Positions 1 through 8,903 are shown, numbered from the stretch's first letter. The stretch is 48,717 bases of DNA from an uncultured Oceanospirillaceae bacterium (GCA_937138495.1 CAKZPE010000024.1:1-48717), one strand, 5' to 3'. Numbers and translations are program-made. The notes: generated from the sequence alone by a model not told the origin.

Positions 1-1017
1 GACTTCTTGATAGCAGTCCTGGTGGTCTTTCACGTTATAAAGGTAAACTGTCTTTTCAACACCCTCCTTTATGCCGCGCACAACACAGCCAATGCAGGTT
101 TTGCCCTTGGTGCGCGGACCCAGCGTGGAAGGGTCGGGCAGCAGGTGGGCGAGGAACTGGATGGGTACGATGGACTGTCCCTGGTACTCAATCGGTTCGA
201 TGCCGGTCATGCCCACATTACCCAGTACTTCCAGGTGCTTCAGGTAGTTTTCAGAAAAGCTCATCCAGAACTGGGCGCGCTTCAGGGTTGGGTAGTGCTT
301 GGTCAGTGATTCAAGTTCTTCGTGGTACATACGGTAGATGTTGTAGGTACCGACTTCTTCCGGACAGGTGAAGCTGGCTTTTTTAGACATGGCGTCGGTG
401 GTCACGAATTCGCCATTTTCCCAGTGACGGCATTCAGCGGTGACTTCACGAATGTTGATTTCCGGGTTGAAGTTGGTGGCGAACGGGTAGCCGTGGTCAC
501 CGCCGTTCACGTCGATGATGTCCAGTTCATGGATTTCATCAAAGTAGTGCTTGGCAACGTAAGCGGTGAATACGTTGGTAGCACCCGGGTCAAAGCCGCT
601 GCCCAGCAGTGCAGTCAGGCCGGCTTTTTCGAAGCGTTCCTGATAGGCCCACTGCCACTTGTATTCAAATTTTGCAGTATCCAGTGGCTCGTAGTTAGCG
701 GTATCCATGTAGTGAACGCCGGCTTCCAGGCAGGCGTCCATGATGGTCAGATCCTGATAGGGCAAAGCCACGTTGATCACCAGTTCCGGCTTTTCAGCTT
801 TTAGCAGAGCAGCCAACTCAGGTACGTTGTCGGCATCTACCTGTGCGGTACGGATGGTCTGACCGGTTTTTTCTTTAACCTGTTCGGCAATGGTAACGCA
901 CTTGGATTCGGTCCGGCTGGCCAGAATGATGTCGTCAAAGATTTCTGCGACCTGAGCGCATTTCTGAGCAACTACACCGCCGACACCGCCGGCACCAATG
1001 ATCATGACTTTTGACAT
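1..1017 (-). CDS. Carboxynorspermidine/carboxyspermidine dehydrogenase (saccharopine dehydrogenase family), C-terminus cut by window edge
   Basis: The minus-strand frame is open from the ATG at 1015-1017 to the left edge, giving 339 residues. It begins SKVMIIGAGGVGGVVAQKC, a Rossmann NAD(P)-binding loop. Further on it has the family signature GSGFDPGATNVF and the stretch DVNGGDHGYPFATNFNPE. Known members reductively condense aspartate semialdehyde with putrescine or diaminopropane to carboxy(nor)spermidine, which NspC then decarboxylates. The family is about 400 residues long, so roughly 60-75 C-terminal residues lie outside the window. The gene is about 100 bp downstream of speA on the same strand, which supports a polyamine role over lysine catabolism. 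Which diamine is used cannot be told from the sequence. Confidence 0.87.
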   Translation of the reverse strand, partial: MSKVMIIGAGGVGGVVAQKCAQVAEIFDDIILASRTESKCVTIAEQVKEKTGQTIRTAQVDADNVPELAALLKAEKPELVINVALPYQDLTIMDACLEAGVHYMDTANYEPLDTAKFEYKWQWAYQERFEKAGLTALLGSGFDPGATNVFTAYVAKHYFDEIHELDIIDVNGGDHGYPFATNFNPEINIREVTAECRHWENGEFVTTDAMSKKASFTCPEEVGTYNIYRMYHEELESLTKHYPTLKRAQFWMSFSENYLKHLEVLGNVGMTGIEPIEYQGQSIVPIQFLAHLLPDPSTLGPRTKGKTCIGCVVRGIKEGVEKTVYLYNVKDHQDCYQEV

Positions 1018-1116
1018 ATTTATGATCCTTTACTGTGAGTCCTGTCGGACGTTCTTTGCCGGGATCTGTCCGGCACTGTCAATGAATATTCAGCCAGCCT
1101 TGTCAGCCGGTTGCTT

Positions 1117-3078
1117 TTAATGGTGTTCGCGTTCGAAGTAGGTGTAGCCCTGCAGGCTTTCCCGGAACGCTTTGAGCATCTGTTGTCGCTGGGCAACACT
1201 GATGCGTGTATCCCGCACCGCCTGTTCGGCGGTCCGGCGAAACTGTTCGAGCATATGTTTGGGATCGTATTCAACATAGCTGAGGACATCGGCAATGCTG
1301 TCGCCCTGGAATTCACGGGCGAAGTCGAAGCTGCCGTCGCTGTTTATCTTCACGCTGACAACGTTAGTATCGCCAAACAGGTTATGCAAATCCCCGAGGG
1401 TTTCCTGATAGGCACCGACCAGGAAGATGCTCAGGTAGTATTCTTCTCCGTCCCGCAGGGGGTGCAGGGGCAGGGTATTGCGAATGCCGTCGGGGGTGGT
1501 GAAGTTGTCGATCTTGCCGTCGCAGTCACAGGTGATGTCTGCCAGGATGGCTTCACGTGTCGGTTTTTCATCCAGCCGGTGGATCGGCATGACCGGGAAG
1601 ACCTGATCAATGGCCCAGATGTCCGGCAGGGACTGGAACAGGCTAAAGTTGCCGTAGTAAATATCGGACAGCAGCTCGGGCAGTTTTTCCAGCTCAGGCG
1701 GGACTCTGTCTACCTGACTGAGCAGTTTGGCGATCTTTTCCAGCACGGCCAGGGTGATGTTTTCGGCCATGGCACGGGCGCGCAGGTCGGTTTGTCCGCG
1801 GCGGAAGAGTTCGCGGATTTCGTCCCGGTAGTAGAGTGCATCGTTGTAGCATTCCTGAAACTTCTGTACATCTACCGCCTGCAGAACAGCAAACAGGTTG
1901 TGCAGCAGTTCGTGGGCATCTTCCGGTAATTGCGCCGGCAACGGAGAGGGTTCGTGGTTGCGCACATCCAGTATGTTAAATAACAGCATGGATGAGTAAG
2001 CAACTGTCGCGCGGCCTGATTCTGAAACAATTACCGGGTGGCTGATGTTCAGCGGGTCAAGGCTTTCACGGATGGTCTCAACGATATTGACGCAGTATTC
2101 ATCCAGCTGGTAGTTCATGCTGTGGGTGCTATTGGTACGGGCACCTTCGTAGTCCACCGCCAGGCCACCGCCCAGATCCAGATAGCCCATCGGGGCGCCT
2201 TCAGCGATCAGCCCGGTATAAAACCGGCAGGCTTCCAGCACGCCACTGCGGATATTGCGGATATTGGGAATCTGTGAGCCCAGGTGGCAGTGCAGCAGCT
2301 GCAGGCAGTGCAGCATGTTGGCCGATTTTAATTCGTCGATTACATCCAGTAGTCCACCGGTGGATAAACCAAAGATGGAGCGGTCGCCGCTGTCTTCGTT
2401 CCAGTGGCCTTCTACTACCACAGACGACTTGATACGCACGCCAATCAGTGGATCAATATTCAGCGCTTTACTGCGTTCCAGAATGATCGGTAATTCGGTA
2501 GGGGTTTCCAGCACGAAGAAGCAGGGAATGCCCATCTGACGGGCATACAGGCCCAGTTCAACGAATTCGGCATCTTTGTAACCGTTACAGATAATCAGGC
2601 TGCGGTGATCTTTGAGTTGCGACAGGGCAATGATCAGTTCTGCTTTACTGCCGGCTTCCAGCCCGTGGTGGTAATGGCTGCCAAAGTCGGCAATTTCTTC
2701 AATAACATGGCATTGCTGATTGACCTTGATGGGGAAAACACCGCGGTATTCATTCTGGTAGTCAGCGTTTTTAATGGCCCGGGAAAAGGCTTCATTCAGC
2801 TCTTTAATGCGCTGATCGAGCACGTTTTCAATGCGCAGAACCGCTGGCATTTCCAGCCCGCGTTCCTTCATGCCTTCAACAATGTCCAGCAGGGATACTT
2901 CAGTGCGTTTGCCGTTGGTCACGGTGACGACTGCTTCTCCGTTGTCTGCGATGTCAAAATAGCCAGCGCCCCAGTTGCGCACACCATAGAGGTTGGCACT
3001 GTCATCGGTACTCCAGCGGTTTTCGGTATCAGCCGGTACGGAGTCAGGGGTCTGGGAGTAGGAAGAAGGTGTCGCCAT
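1117..3078 (-). CDS. speA: Biosynthetic arginine decarboxylase
   Basis: A 653-residue PLP-dependent fold-III decarboxylase that converts arginine to agmatine, the first step toward putrescine. The N-terminus has LYGVRNWGAGYFDI, typical of SpeA. Next come the barrel segment with FPIKVNQQCHVIEEI (the PLP lysine region), HCHLGSQIPNIR, and YLDLGGGLAVDYEG. The C-terminal half includes VFPVMPIHRL and ITCDCDGKID. The length matches the family (about 630-660). I chose the ATG at 3076-3078, giving MATPSSYSQ, because it leaves a normal-length leader; an upstream ATG would add 18 unlikely residues. The ribosome-binding site is weak for both. The downstream dehydrogenase probably shares its transcript. 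Confidence 0.95.
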   Translation of the reverse strand: MATPSSYSQTPDSVPADTENRWSTDDSANLYGVRNWGAGYFDIADNGEAVVTVTNGKRTEVSLLDIVEGMKERGLEMPAVLRIENVLDQRIKELNEAFSRAIKNADYQNEYRGVFPIKVNQQCHVIEEIADFGSHYHHGLEAGSKAELIIALSQLKDHRSLIICNGYKDAEFVELGLYARQMGIPCFFVLETPTELPIILERSKALNIDPLIGVRIKSSVVVEGHWNEDSGDRSIFGLSTGGLLDVIDELKSANMLHCLQLLHCHLGSQIPNIRNIRSGVLEACRFYTGLIAEGAPMGYLDLGGGLAVDYEGARTNSTHSMNYQLDEYCVNIVETIRESLDPLNISHPVIVSESGRATVAYSSMLLFNILDVRNHEPSPLPAQLPEDAHELLHNLFAVLQAVDVQKFQECYNDALYYRDEIRELFRRGQTDLRARAMAENITLAVLEKIAKLLSQVDRVPPELEKLPELLSDIYYGNFSLFQSLPDIWAIDQVFPVMPIHRLDEKPTREAILADITCDCDGKIDNFTTPDGIRNTLPLHPLRDGEEYYLSIFLVGAYQETLGDLHNLFGDTNVVSVKINSDGSFDFAREFQGDSIADVLSYVEYDPKHMLEQFRRTAEQAVRDTRISVAQRQQMLKAFRESLQGYTYFEREHH

Positions 3079-3344
3079 AATTAATCTGCAAATACCTGAA
3101 GTGTGGCACATAAACGAGGTATTGAACGGCAAATTTGAGCCTGCTGTTCAAGCTGGCATTTTCTCCGTAATTGGCCCGGTGTCAAACTTTTTCTGTGGGA
3201 TTTTTAAATGAAAAATATACGCTAAAACAATAAGTTGAATAATGTTTCGGGTTGGTTTTGTCGTGTTGTTCCGGGATGTGCTGAATTTACAGTGGGTTAG
3301 TGTTCGTGGCTGTCGTCATTTGCAATGGTTTGATTAACCGGGGA
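3079..3344. other. Intergenic region upstream of speA
   Basis: This stretch holds the presumed speA promoter and leader on the minus strand and ends at the terminator of the CsgG operon. I see no ORF with a convincing start, and no riboswitch I recognise. Confidence 0.4.
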
Positions 3345-3376
3345 GAAAAAAAGGGAAAGTCTTCGACTCTCCCTTT
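3345..3376 (-). terminator. Rho-independent terminator of the CsgG/DUF4810/DUF799 operon
   Basis: On the minus strand an AAAGGGAGAGT / ACTTTCCCTTT hairpin is followed by a run of T. It lies about 30 bp past the DUF799 stop codon, so it ends the three-gene operon. Confidence 0.85.
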
Positions 3377-3404
3377 CAGTGTGTAACCGGATCAGTAAAC
3401 GGCT

Positions 3405-4058
3405 TTAGCTTTCCGCTTTCGGGATCAGGTAAGGACCGTTTAACAGGCCATTGTTACTGTTGGATACCGTGTTATGGTTAACTTGCCCGGAGAGAATAGG
3501 GGTGTTATCCGATACCGAGCCGGCAATCTGATTAATAACCGCGCCGATCACCATGCCCAGTAAGCCATTCTGGTTATTGTCATTGGAGCTGTATTGCCCT
3601 TTAGCGGTACCGTCCCAGATCTGCTGACCGGTTTTGGCATCGATAAGGCGCCAGCTTGAATCTACAATGGTACGGGAGTCGAACACTTCGTATTTTTGCC
3701 CCCAGTTTTCAATGCTGACATACAGAATGGCATCAGGGCCGATATGTTCATTGATCTTATCCAGAGAAATATTGTTCATTTCTGCCGGGTCCTGCAGACC
3801 ATTGTTGCGCATAAACTGCTCGATCACGGCAACAGGAAATACGTAGTAGCCTTTTTCTGCCAGAGGCCGGGAGATGGTCGACAGGAAAATATACGAGGCA
3901 TTGACTTCGATGCTGTTGTTGACCGGCGGAATGACCAGTATCGACCGGGGACGGCTGTTTTCGAAGGCTGAGTAATCATACTTAACCTGTTGCTGATTAC
4001 AGCCGGACAGGATCATTGCGGCAACGGCCATTAGAAAGAGTTTTATATAGCAGCGCAT
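3405..4058 (-). CDS. DUF799 family outer-membrane lipoprotein
   Basis: A 217-residue protein with a lipoprotein signal peptide, MRCYIKLFLMAVAAMILSGC, where Cys20 is the lipidation site. The mature part has the SILVIPPVNNSIEVNASYIF and GYYVFPV segments typical of the DUF799 (GNA1162-like) family. A later stretch, VDSSWRLIDAKTGQQIWDGTA, resembles the small domain of lipoproteins that assemble in the periplasm. Its start overlaps the DUF4810 stop by one base (TAATG), so the genes are translationally coupled. The CsgG/DUF4810/DUF799 trio recurs in proteobacteria; its exact function is unsettled, and the members probably form an envelope complex. Confidence 0.85.
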   Translation of the reverse strand: MRCYIKLFLMAVAAMILSGCNQQQVKYDYSAFENSRPRSILVIPPVNNSIEVNASYIFLSTISRPLAEKGYYVFPVAVIEQFMRNNGLQDPAEMNNISLDKINEHIGPDAILYVSIENWGQKYEVFDSRTIVDSSWRLIDAKTGQQIWDGTAKGQYSSNDNNQNGLLGMVIGAVINQIAGSVSDNTPILSGQVNHNTVSNSNNGLLNGPYLIPKAES

Positions 4059-4414
4059 TATTGGCTTCCTTGCTGGTTTTTCAACAGGGTATCGATCAGA
4101 ACGGTTGATTCAGGGTAAAGCTGTTTTTCTTTCAGCAATGCTTCCTGTGCCTGTGCGGCTTGCCCTTCCGCTGCATACATCATACCGAGATGCGCGTATA
4201 AACCCGGAGCAACCCGTTTACCCTGAGCCTGGCTTTCCTGAATGTCCTGAGTGATTTTATCAATCTGGGTTTGTGCAGGGGCTTCCCCGGGTTTGAGATA
4301 CATATCGTGAACAACGTTTTCGTAGTTGCCCCAGTGATACAGGCTGGTATTTTTAGGTGCGCATCCTGCTGCCAGTAATGCGGCAGCGAGAACGACAAGT
4401 GTGCGTGTATACAT
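4058..4414 (-). CDS. DUF4810 family lipoprotein
   Basis: The protein has 118 residues from the ATG at 4412-4414, preceded by an AGGGA ribosome-binding site. The signal peptide MYTRTLVVLAAALLAAGC ends in a LAAGC lipobox. The mature part contains SLYHWGNYENVVHDMYLKPG and then TPR-like helical segments (APGLYAHLGMMYAAEGQAAQ, EALLKEKQLYPES), matching the DUF4810 family. It starts 13 bp after the CsgG stop and overlaps the DUF799 gene by one base. A helical scaffold between the two other lipoproteins is a reasonable guess, but nothing in the sequence proves it. Confidence 0.83.
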   Translation of the reverse strand: MYTRTLVVLAAALLAAGCAPKNTSLYHWGNYENVVHDMYLKPGEAPAQTQIDKITQDIQESQAQGKRVAPGLYAHLGMMYAAEGQAAQAQEALLKEKQLYPESTVLIDTLLKNQQGSQ

Positions 4415-4427
4415 GTTTACGTCCCTG

Positions 4428-5141
4428 TTACTTTTCAACGGTCCATACGCCGTTTTGCAAATCTCTTGTCATGTTATTGACCGCTTCCGTGATCGCCAGG
4501 TTAAGCACTTTGCCGTTAAGGGTGGCATCGTAGCCTGCAGTGCCGCCAAATCCGATGACTTCGCGGTTGCTCAGTTCATATTCGCCGGCGCCCTGAACGG
4601 CATAGATGATTTCGGATGTGACCACATCAACGATGTTGAGTGAGACTTTTGCATAGGCACTTTGTTTTTTGGCTGATCCCAGAATGCCGAATAGCTGACG
4701 GTCACCGGTTACTTTGCGGCCGAATTCAGTGACGTCGCCGGTAACGACATAGCGGGCACCCTTAAGCTGCTGTTTAACACCGCTTATTTCTGCTTCCTGA
4801 GCAATGTTTTGCATGTTTGTACGGTCAACGACTTTGTAACGGTTAGTCTGCTGAAGGTGGGTCTTGAGGATGGTTTTTGCCTGATTGCCCAGACGGTCCA
4901 CTTCGGACGAGAACATGCCCTGCAGGTAATTTGAACGGTTTTCAAACTGACCGACGGCAAGGGTGGTTTTGACGCCCTGATAAGGTGTTTGGTAAGTGGC
5001 AACCGGTTCCGGGGCAATTGTTCGCCTGGTTTCGGTTGCACATCCTGAAAGGACTGCTGTACTGAGTGCTGTAACGATAACCAGAGATTTGACGAAGGTT
5101 TTGGATGCGGATTGTACGTGGAGTGCTTCGGTGAGAGACAT
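4428..5141 (-). CDS. CsgG/HfaB-family outer-membrane lipoprotein
   Basis: A 237-residue protein from the ATG at 5139-5141, which follows a good AAGGAAG ribosome-binding site; the upstream extension is rejected. The signal peptide ends in VLSGCATETRR, a lipobox. The body shows the CsgG fold segments TTLAVGQFENRS, LKTHLQQTNRYKVVDRTNM, GARYVVTGDVTEFGRK and AYAKVSLNIVDVVTSEIIYA. CsgG proper is the curli secretion pore, but no curli genes (csgA, csgB, csgE, csgF) are present here. Its partners are DUF4810 and DUF799 lipoproteins, so a curli role is unlikely. First gene of the operon. Confidence 0.87.
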   Translation of the reverse strand: MSLTEALHVQSASKTFVKSLVIVTALSTAVLSGCATETRRTIAPEPVATYQTPYQGVKTTLAVGQFENRSNYLQGMFSSEVDRLGNQAKTILKTHLQQTNRYKVVDRTNMQNIAQEAEISGVKQQLKGARYVVTGDVTEFGRKVTGDRQLFGILGSAKKQSAYAKVSLNIVDVVTSEIIYAVQGAGEYELSNREVIGFGGTAGYDATLNGKVLNLAITEAVNNMTRDLQNGVWTVEK

Positions 5142-5645
5142 GACTACTTCCTTGCATGCATTTTGAAAGTGCGAAGGATGACAAAGGCATTTCAGGCGGT
5201 CAAATATTATTGTGATCAGAAGTGTATTTGTATGACCGACGTCGTAATTGACCATGATGAGACACAAAATATAACAGCCAGTCAGGGGGATCTTTTGTAT
5301 GCTTGATGCACAATAGTGGCTGAACCTTTCTGGATTTTGCTTATTTACGACTTGCTGATACAGACATTTTTTCCGCTGTTTAAGGCAGTTCGCTGCAGGT
5401 TAAAGCCTGATAAATACTGCTGGCATCATATTGCTCCAGCATCTGGTTCTAACTGATTTTACCGTGGTGCCAGTAATTTATGGGGTATAGAGAAGCACCG
5501 TGCGATGTCGTTTTGAGTGCTTTGACATGTTGTACGCGGTAGTTTTACCGATTGCGTGACAGGCCTGAATGTAATTTTACAGCCTGTCTGATCCGGCACT
5601 GCAGCAAACAAACAATAATAATGAGTTTCCTCAGAGGAGGTGAGC
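5142..5645. promoter_or_regulatory. Divergent promoter region between the CsgG operon and tpa, with a candidate TauR site
   Basis: A 500-bp non-coding gap serves two divergent transcripts. CTGGTTCTAACTG at 5443-5455 shares its core with sites upstream of ald (9019) and the small gene at 13639. A GAGGAGG ribosome-binding site at 5634-5640 precedes the tpa ATG at 5646; it also shows that the in-frame GTG at 5640 is not the start. I saw no other coding sequence here. Confidence 0.45.
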
Positions 5646-7037
5646 ATGACCTTTAATGCTAATGAATTTGACGCCAAAGAAGTAGTAAGCAAAGACCGTA
5701 AGAATGTATGGCACCACCTGTCACAGCATAAGCCTTATGAAGAAAACGATCCGCTGATGATCGTTAAAGGCGAAGGTATGCGCGTTTGGGACGCGAAGGG
5801 TAATGAATACCTGGATGCTGTTTCAGGTGCAGTCTGGACTGTAAACGTTGGCTATGGCCGTACAGAAATTGCTGATGCGGTTCGTGACCAGCTGGTTACT
5901 ATGAACTACTTCGCTCAGACTGCAGGTAACGTTCCGGCTGCTCAGTTCGCTGAAAAACTGCTTGATAAAATGCCTGGTATGAGCCGTGTGTATTATTCTA
6001 ACTCCGGTTCTGAAGCAAACGAGAAGTGCTTCAAAATGGTTCGCCAGATCGCTGAACGTAAGTACGGCGGTAAGAAGCACAAGATTCTGTTCCGTGAACG
6101 TGATTACCACGGTACTACTATTACTGCACTGAGTGCGACTGGCCAGTTCGAGCGTAAGAACCAGTATGGTCCTTTCACGCCAGGCTTTGTTGAAGTACCT
6201 CATTGCTGCGAATACCGTGCGCAGGAAGGTGCTGATCTGGAAAACTACGGCGTTTGGGCTGCTAACCAGATCGAAAAAGTAATTCTGGAAGAAGGTCCTG
6301 AAACTGTAGGCGCGCTGTGTCTGGAGCCAATCACTGCCGGCGGCGGTGTCATTGAGCCACCAGCGGGTTACTGGGACCGCGTTCAGGAAATCTGCAAGAA
6401 GTACGACATTCTGCTGCACATTGATGAAGTAGTATGTGGTCTGGGCCGTACCGGTACCTGGTTCGGTTACCAGCATTACGGTATCAAGCCAGACATGGTG
6501 ACCATGGCGAAAGGTGTTGCTTCCGGTTACGCAGCAATTTCCTGCACCGTGACCACTGAAGAAGTCTTTAACATGTTTAAAGATCCGGAAGATGGTCGCA
6601 TGGATTACTTCCGTGATATCTCTACTTTCGGTGGTTGTACTGCGGGTCCTGCGGCAGCGCTGGTTAACATGCAGATCATCGAAGATGAGAACCTGCTGGA
6701 TAACGTTAAGATTCAGGGTGAATATCTGCTGGGTCGTCTGAATGAACTGAAAGACAAGTACGATGTGATCGGTGACGTACGTGGTAAAGGTTTATTCTGC
6801 GGTTTCGAAATGGTTAAAGACCGTGAAACTAAAGAGCCTGTTGATGAAAGCATTTCGACTGCTATCGGTGCACACTGCATGGCAAATGGCGTAATCATGG
6901 GCCGTACTAACCGTTCTTTCCGTGAATTCAACAATACTATCTGCATGAGCCCTGCACTGATTGCGACTCAGGCCGATATCGATGCAATTGTTGAAGCACT
7001 GGATAACGCTCTGGCTGAAGTAGCACCTAACGCTTAA
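5646..7037 (+). CDS. tpa: Taurine:pyruvate aminotransferase
   Basis: A 463-residue class III PLP aminotransferase that transfers the amino group of taurine to pyruvate, giving sulfoacetaldehyde and alanine. Visible landmarks are YYSNSGSEANE (phosphate-binding region, residues about 116-126), LLHIDEVVCGLGRTG with the PLP aspartate at about D260, and MVTMAKGVASGY with the Schiff-base lysine at about K289. The identification rests on overall resemblance to known Tpa plus the linked ald, xsc and pta. Codon use is strongly biased to GCT, GGT, CGT and CTG, as in xsc, suggesting high expression when induced. A GC-rich hairpin follows the stop. Confidence 0.93.
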   Translation: MTFNANEFDAKEVVSKDRKNVWHHLSQHKPYEENDPLMIVKGEGMRVWDAKGNEYLDAVSGAVWTVNVGYGRTEIADAVRDQLVTMNYFAQTAGNVPAAQFAEKLLDKMPGMSRVYYSNSGSEANEKCFKMVRQIAERKYGGKKHKILFRERDYHGTTITALSATGQFERKNQYGPFTPGFVEVPHCCEYRAQEGADLENYGVWAANQIEKVILEEGPETVGALCLEPITAGGGVIEPPAGYWDRVQEICKKYDILLHIDEVVCGLGRTGTWFGYQHYGIKPDMVTMAKGVASGYAAISCTVTTEEVFNMFKDPEDGRMDYFRDISTFGGCTAGPAAALVNMQIIEDENLLDNVKIQGEYLLGRLNELKDKYDVIGDVRGKGLFCGFEMVKDRETKEPVDESISTAIGAHCMANGVIMGRTNRSFREFNNTICMSPALIATQADIDAIVEALDNALAEVAPNA

Positions 7038-7047
7038 TTCAGCTTAT

Positions 7048-7073
7048 CCGCAGGGCTCTTCTGGGCCTTGCGG
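7048..7073 (+). terminator. Hairpin after tpa, possible attenuator or RNA 3' end
   Basis: An 11-bp stem with a TTCT tetraloop (CCGCAGGGCTC / GGGCCTTGCGG, two G-U pairs) starts 10 bp after the tpa stop. No T-run follows, so it may stabilise the mRNA 3' end instead of terminating by itself. Confidence 0.55.
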
Positions 7074-7083
7074 TCATATCCCG

Positions 7084-7163
7084 AAAATACCAGTCTGGTT
7101 TGGTTGTTCATTCCTTAGTCTTAAGAGGCTAAGTGTTTGATGGCTAAACAAGACTGGTATTTT
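7084..7163. repeat. Large inverted repeat between tpa and tauR
   Basis: AAAATACCAGTCTGGTTT pairs with AAACAAGACTGGTATTTT about 45 bp away, 18 bp with one mismatch. A shorter CTTAG / CTAAG pair sits inside. The outer arms would form a strong stem in RNA or a protein-binding palindrome in DNA. Confidence 0.7.
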
Positions 7164-7416
7164 GTCTTGAGAACTCCGCCTCTGTCTTAGCGAACTGAGT
7201 AAGGCGTGTTATGCTTCTCATATACGCTGTTTTTACAAAAAATATAAATTAAAGAATATCTTAGCGGCCAGGCCTGAGAGCAACCAAGAAGTGCTCCGTA
7301 TCGTCTGGACGGCAGAAAGGATATTGCTTAGGCGTTCCGGTGCAGGTCCGTCGGCGTAACGCTTTCTGACGGATCGCAAAGAAGTGCATGTAATTGGCGA
7401 ATATAAGGCAAGATGA
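7164..7416 (+). promoter_or_regulatory. Long tauR leader with several hairpins
   Basis: About 250 bp precede tauR without a usable ORF. An AT-rich part near 7235-7260 could hold the promoter. Between 7270 and 7380 I see three stems: GAGCA / TGCTC, CCGT / ACGG, and GGTCCGTC / GACGGATC. It does not match the TPP, glycine, SAM or guanidine riboswitch consensus as I know them. Confidence 0.35.
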
Positions 7417-8892
7417 ATGTTCCAGCTTTTTCATTTGACTCCAGGTAAGGGCGGCAGCTTACAGCAGCAGTTACGGGAGCAGATTGCAACAGCGATACTT
7501 AACGGTAATATCCCGGTGGAGTCGCCGTTGCCATCCAGCCGTAAACTGGCGCAACAGCTGAATGTCGCACGTAATACCGTGGTGCTGGCTTATGAGCATT
7601 TACTGGATGACGGTTATCTGCTGGCGCGTGAGCGCAGTGGATATTATGTGAATCCGGATATCCTGAATGGTCAGGTTAAGCTTGATGTGCCGAATCGTCA
7701 GGACGTCGACATTCCGGCAACACAGATAGACTGGGCGAATCGTTTTAAGCTCCGGCCCAGTGAGCAGAGTAATATTGTTAAGCCCCGGGACTGGCAGAGT
7801 TACGATTATCCGTTTATCTACGGACAGTTTGATACGTCTCTGTTTCCGACGGTTAACTGGCGTGAGTGTTGCCGTGATGCGGTCAGTGGTCCTGCGATTG
7901 GCGACTGGGCAGCAGACCGTTTTGATAACGATGACCCTTTACTGGTTGAGCAGATTCGTACCCGGTTACTGCCGCGCAGAGGTGTTTGGGCATCGGCGGA
8001 CCAGATTCTGGTAACGGTGGGAGCGCAGCAAGCACTGTATATGCTGGCTAAGTTATTGCTGGATGAGAAAAGCGTCATTGGTCTGGAAGATCCCGGTTAT
8101 GTGGATATCCGGAACATTGCCAGCCTGAATCCGTCGCAGGTGCGGCCGATTCCGGTCGATAAAGACGGTATGCAGGTGGATGAAAAACTGACCGGCTGTG
8201 ACCTCGTATATACGACGCCGAGTCATCAGTGTCCGACAACAGTGACAATGCCTATTGAGCGCCGCTATGAGTTACTGAGGCGCGCAGAAGAAGATAATTT
8301 CCTCATCATTGAGGATGATTATGAAAGTGAAACCAATTTCAAATCTAACCCGATCCCGGCACTGAAGAGTCTGGATAAGAACGACCGGGTGCTGTATATC
8401 GGCAGTTTGTCGAAAACCCTGGCACCGGGGTTGCGGGTGGGTTATATGGTGGGGTCGGCGGAATTTATCGAGGAAGCCCGTGCCCTGCGCCGTTTGATGG
8501 TACGCCATCCTGCTGCGAATAATCAGCGTTCGGTCGCTTTATTTCTTGAGCGGGGTTATCACGATTCGCTCATTATGAACATTATGCGGAATTACCAGAC
8601 CCGCTGGCGGGCGATGGATGAGGCGCTGACGGAGTATTTACCGGAGTCTCATGATCAGCCTACCTTTGGTGGATCCTGTTACTGGGTCCGGGGGCCGGAG
8701 GGGCTGGATACGCTGGCGTTGCAGAAGCGGGCCATGGAAGAGGGTATTCTGATTGAGTCCGGGGCGATTCATTTCCTCCGGGAACCGATGCCGAAGAATT
8801 ATTTCCGTCTGGCTTACTCGTCAATTTCAACGGATAAGATAGAGCCAGGAATTAAAAAACTGGCTGAACTGATCCATTCGATGGTTGAGTAA
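7417..8892 (+). CDS. tauR: TauR-like MocR-family transcriptional regulator of taurine catabolism
   Basis: A 491-residue chimera. Residues 1-75 form a GntR-type winged helix (QLREQIATAILNGNIPVESPLPSSRKLAQQLNVARNTV). The rest is a class I aminotransferase-like domain with the PLP-lysine motif LYIGSLSKTLAPGLRVGYM. MocR proteins bind PLP and usually an amino compound as inducer; TauR is known to activate taurine genes. Its position between tpa and ald fits that role. An AAGG ribosome-binding site is 9 bp upstream. The long leader suggests a promoter of its own. The specific TauR name rests on context; other MocR members would look similar. Confidence 0.85.
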   Translation: MFQLFHLTPGKGGSLQQQLREQIATAILNGNIPVESPLPSSRKLAQQLNVARNTVVLAYEHLLDDGYLLARERSGYYVNPDILNGQVKLDVPNRQDVDIPATQIDWANRFKLRPSEQSNIVKPRDWQSYDYPFIYGQFDTSLFPTVNWRECCRDAVSGPAIGDWAADRFDNDDPLLVEQIRTRLLPRRGVWASADQILVTVGAQQALYMLAKLLLDEKSVIGLEDPGYVDIRNIASLNPSQVRPIPVDKDGMQVDEKLTGCDLVYTTPSHQCPTTVTMPIERRYELLRRAEEDNFLIIEDDYESETNFKSNPIPALKSLDKNDRVLYIGSLSKTLAPGLRVGYMVGSAEFIEEARALRRLMVRHPAANNQRSVALFLERGYHDSLIMNIMRNYQTRWRAMDEALTEYLPESHDQPTFGGSCYWVRGPEGLDTLALQKRAMEEGILIESGAIHFLREPMPKNYFRLAYSSISTDKIEPGIKKLAELIHSMVE

Positions 8893-8903
8893 AATTAAAT
8901 AAA

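Noticed and set aside
322..804. Plus-strand ORF opposite the saccharopine-dehydrogenase-like gene
   Set aside because: It is the antisense shadow of a gene with clear family motifs and has no family resemblance itself.
4428..5141. Curli secretion protein CsgG
   Set aside because: No csgA, csgB, csgE or csgF is near, and the partner genes are DUF4810 and DUF799.
7264..7400. TPP or glycine riboswitch before tauR
   Set aside because: CTGAGAG occurs, but the remaining conserved bases of either riboswitch are missing.
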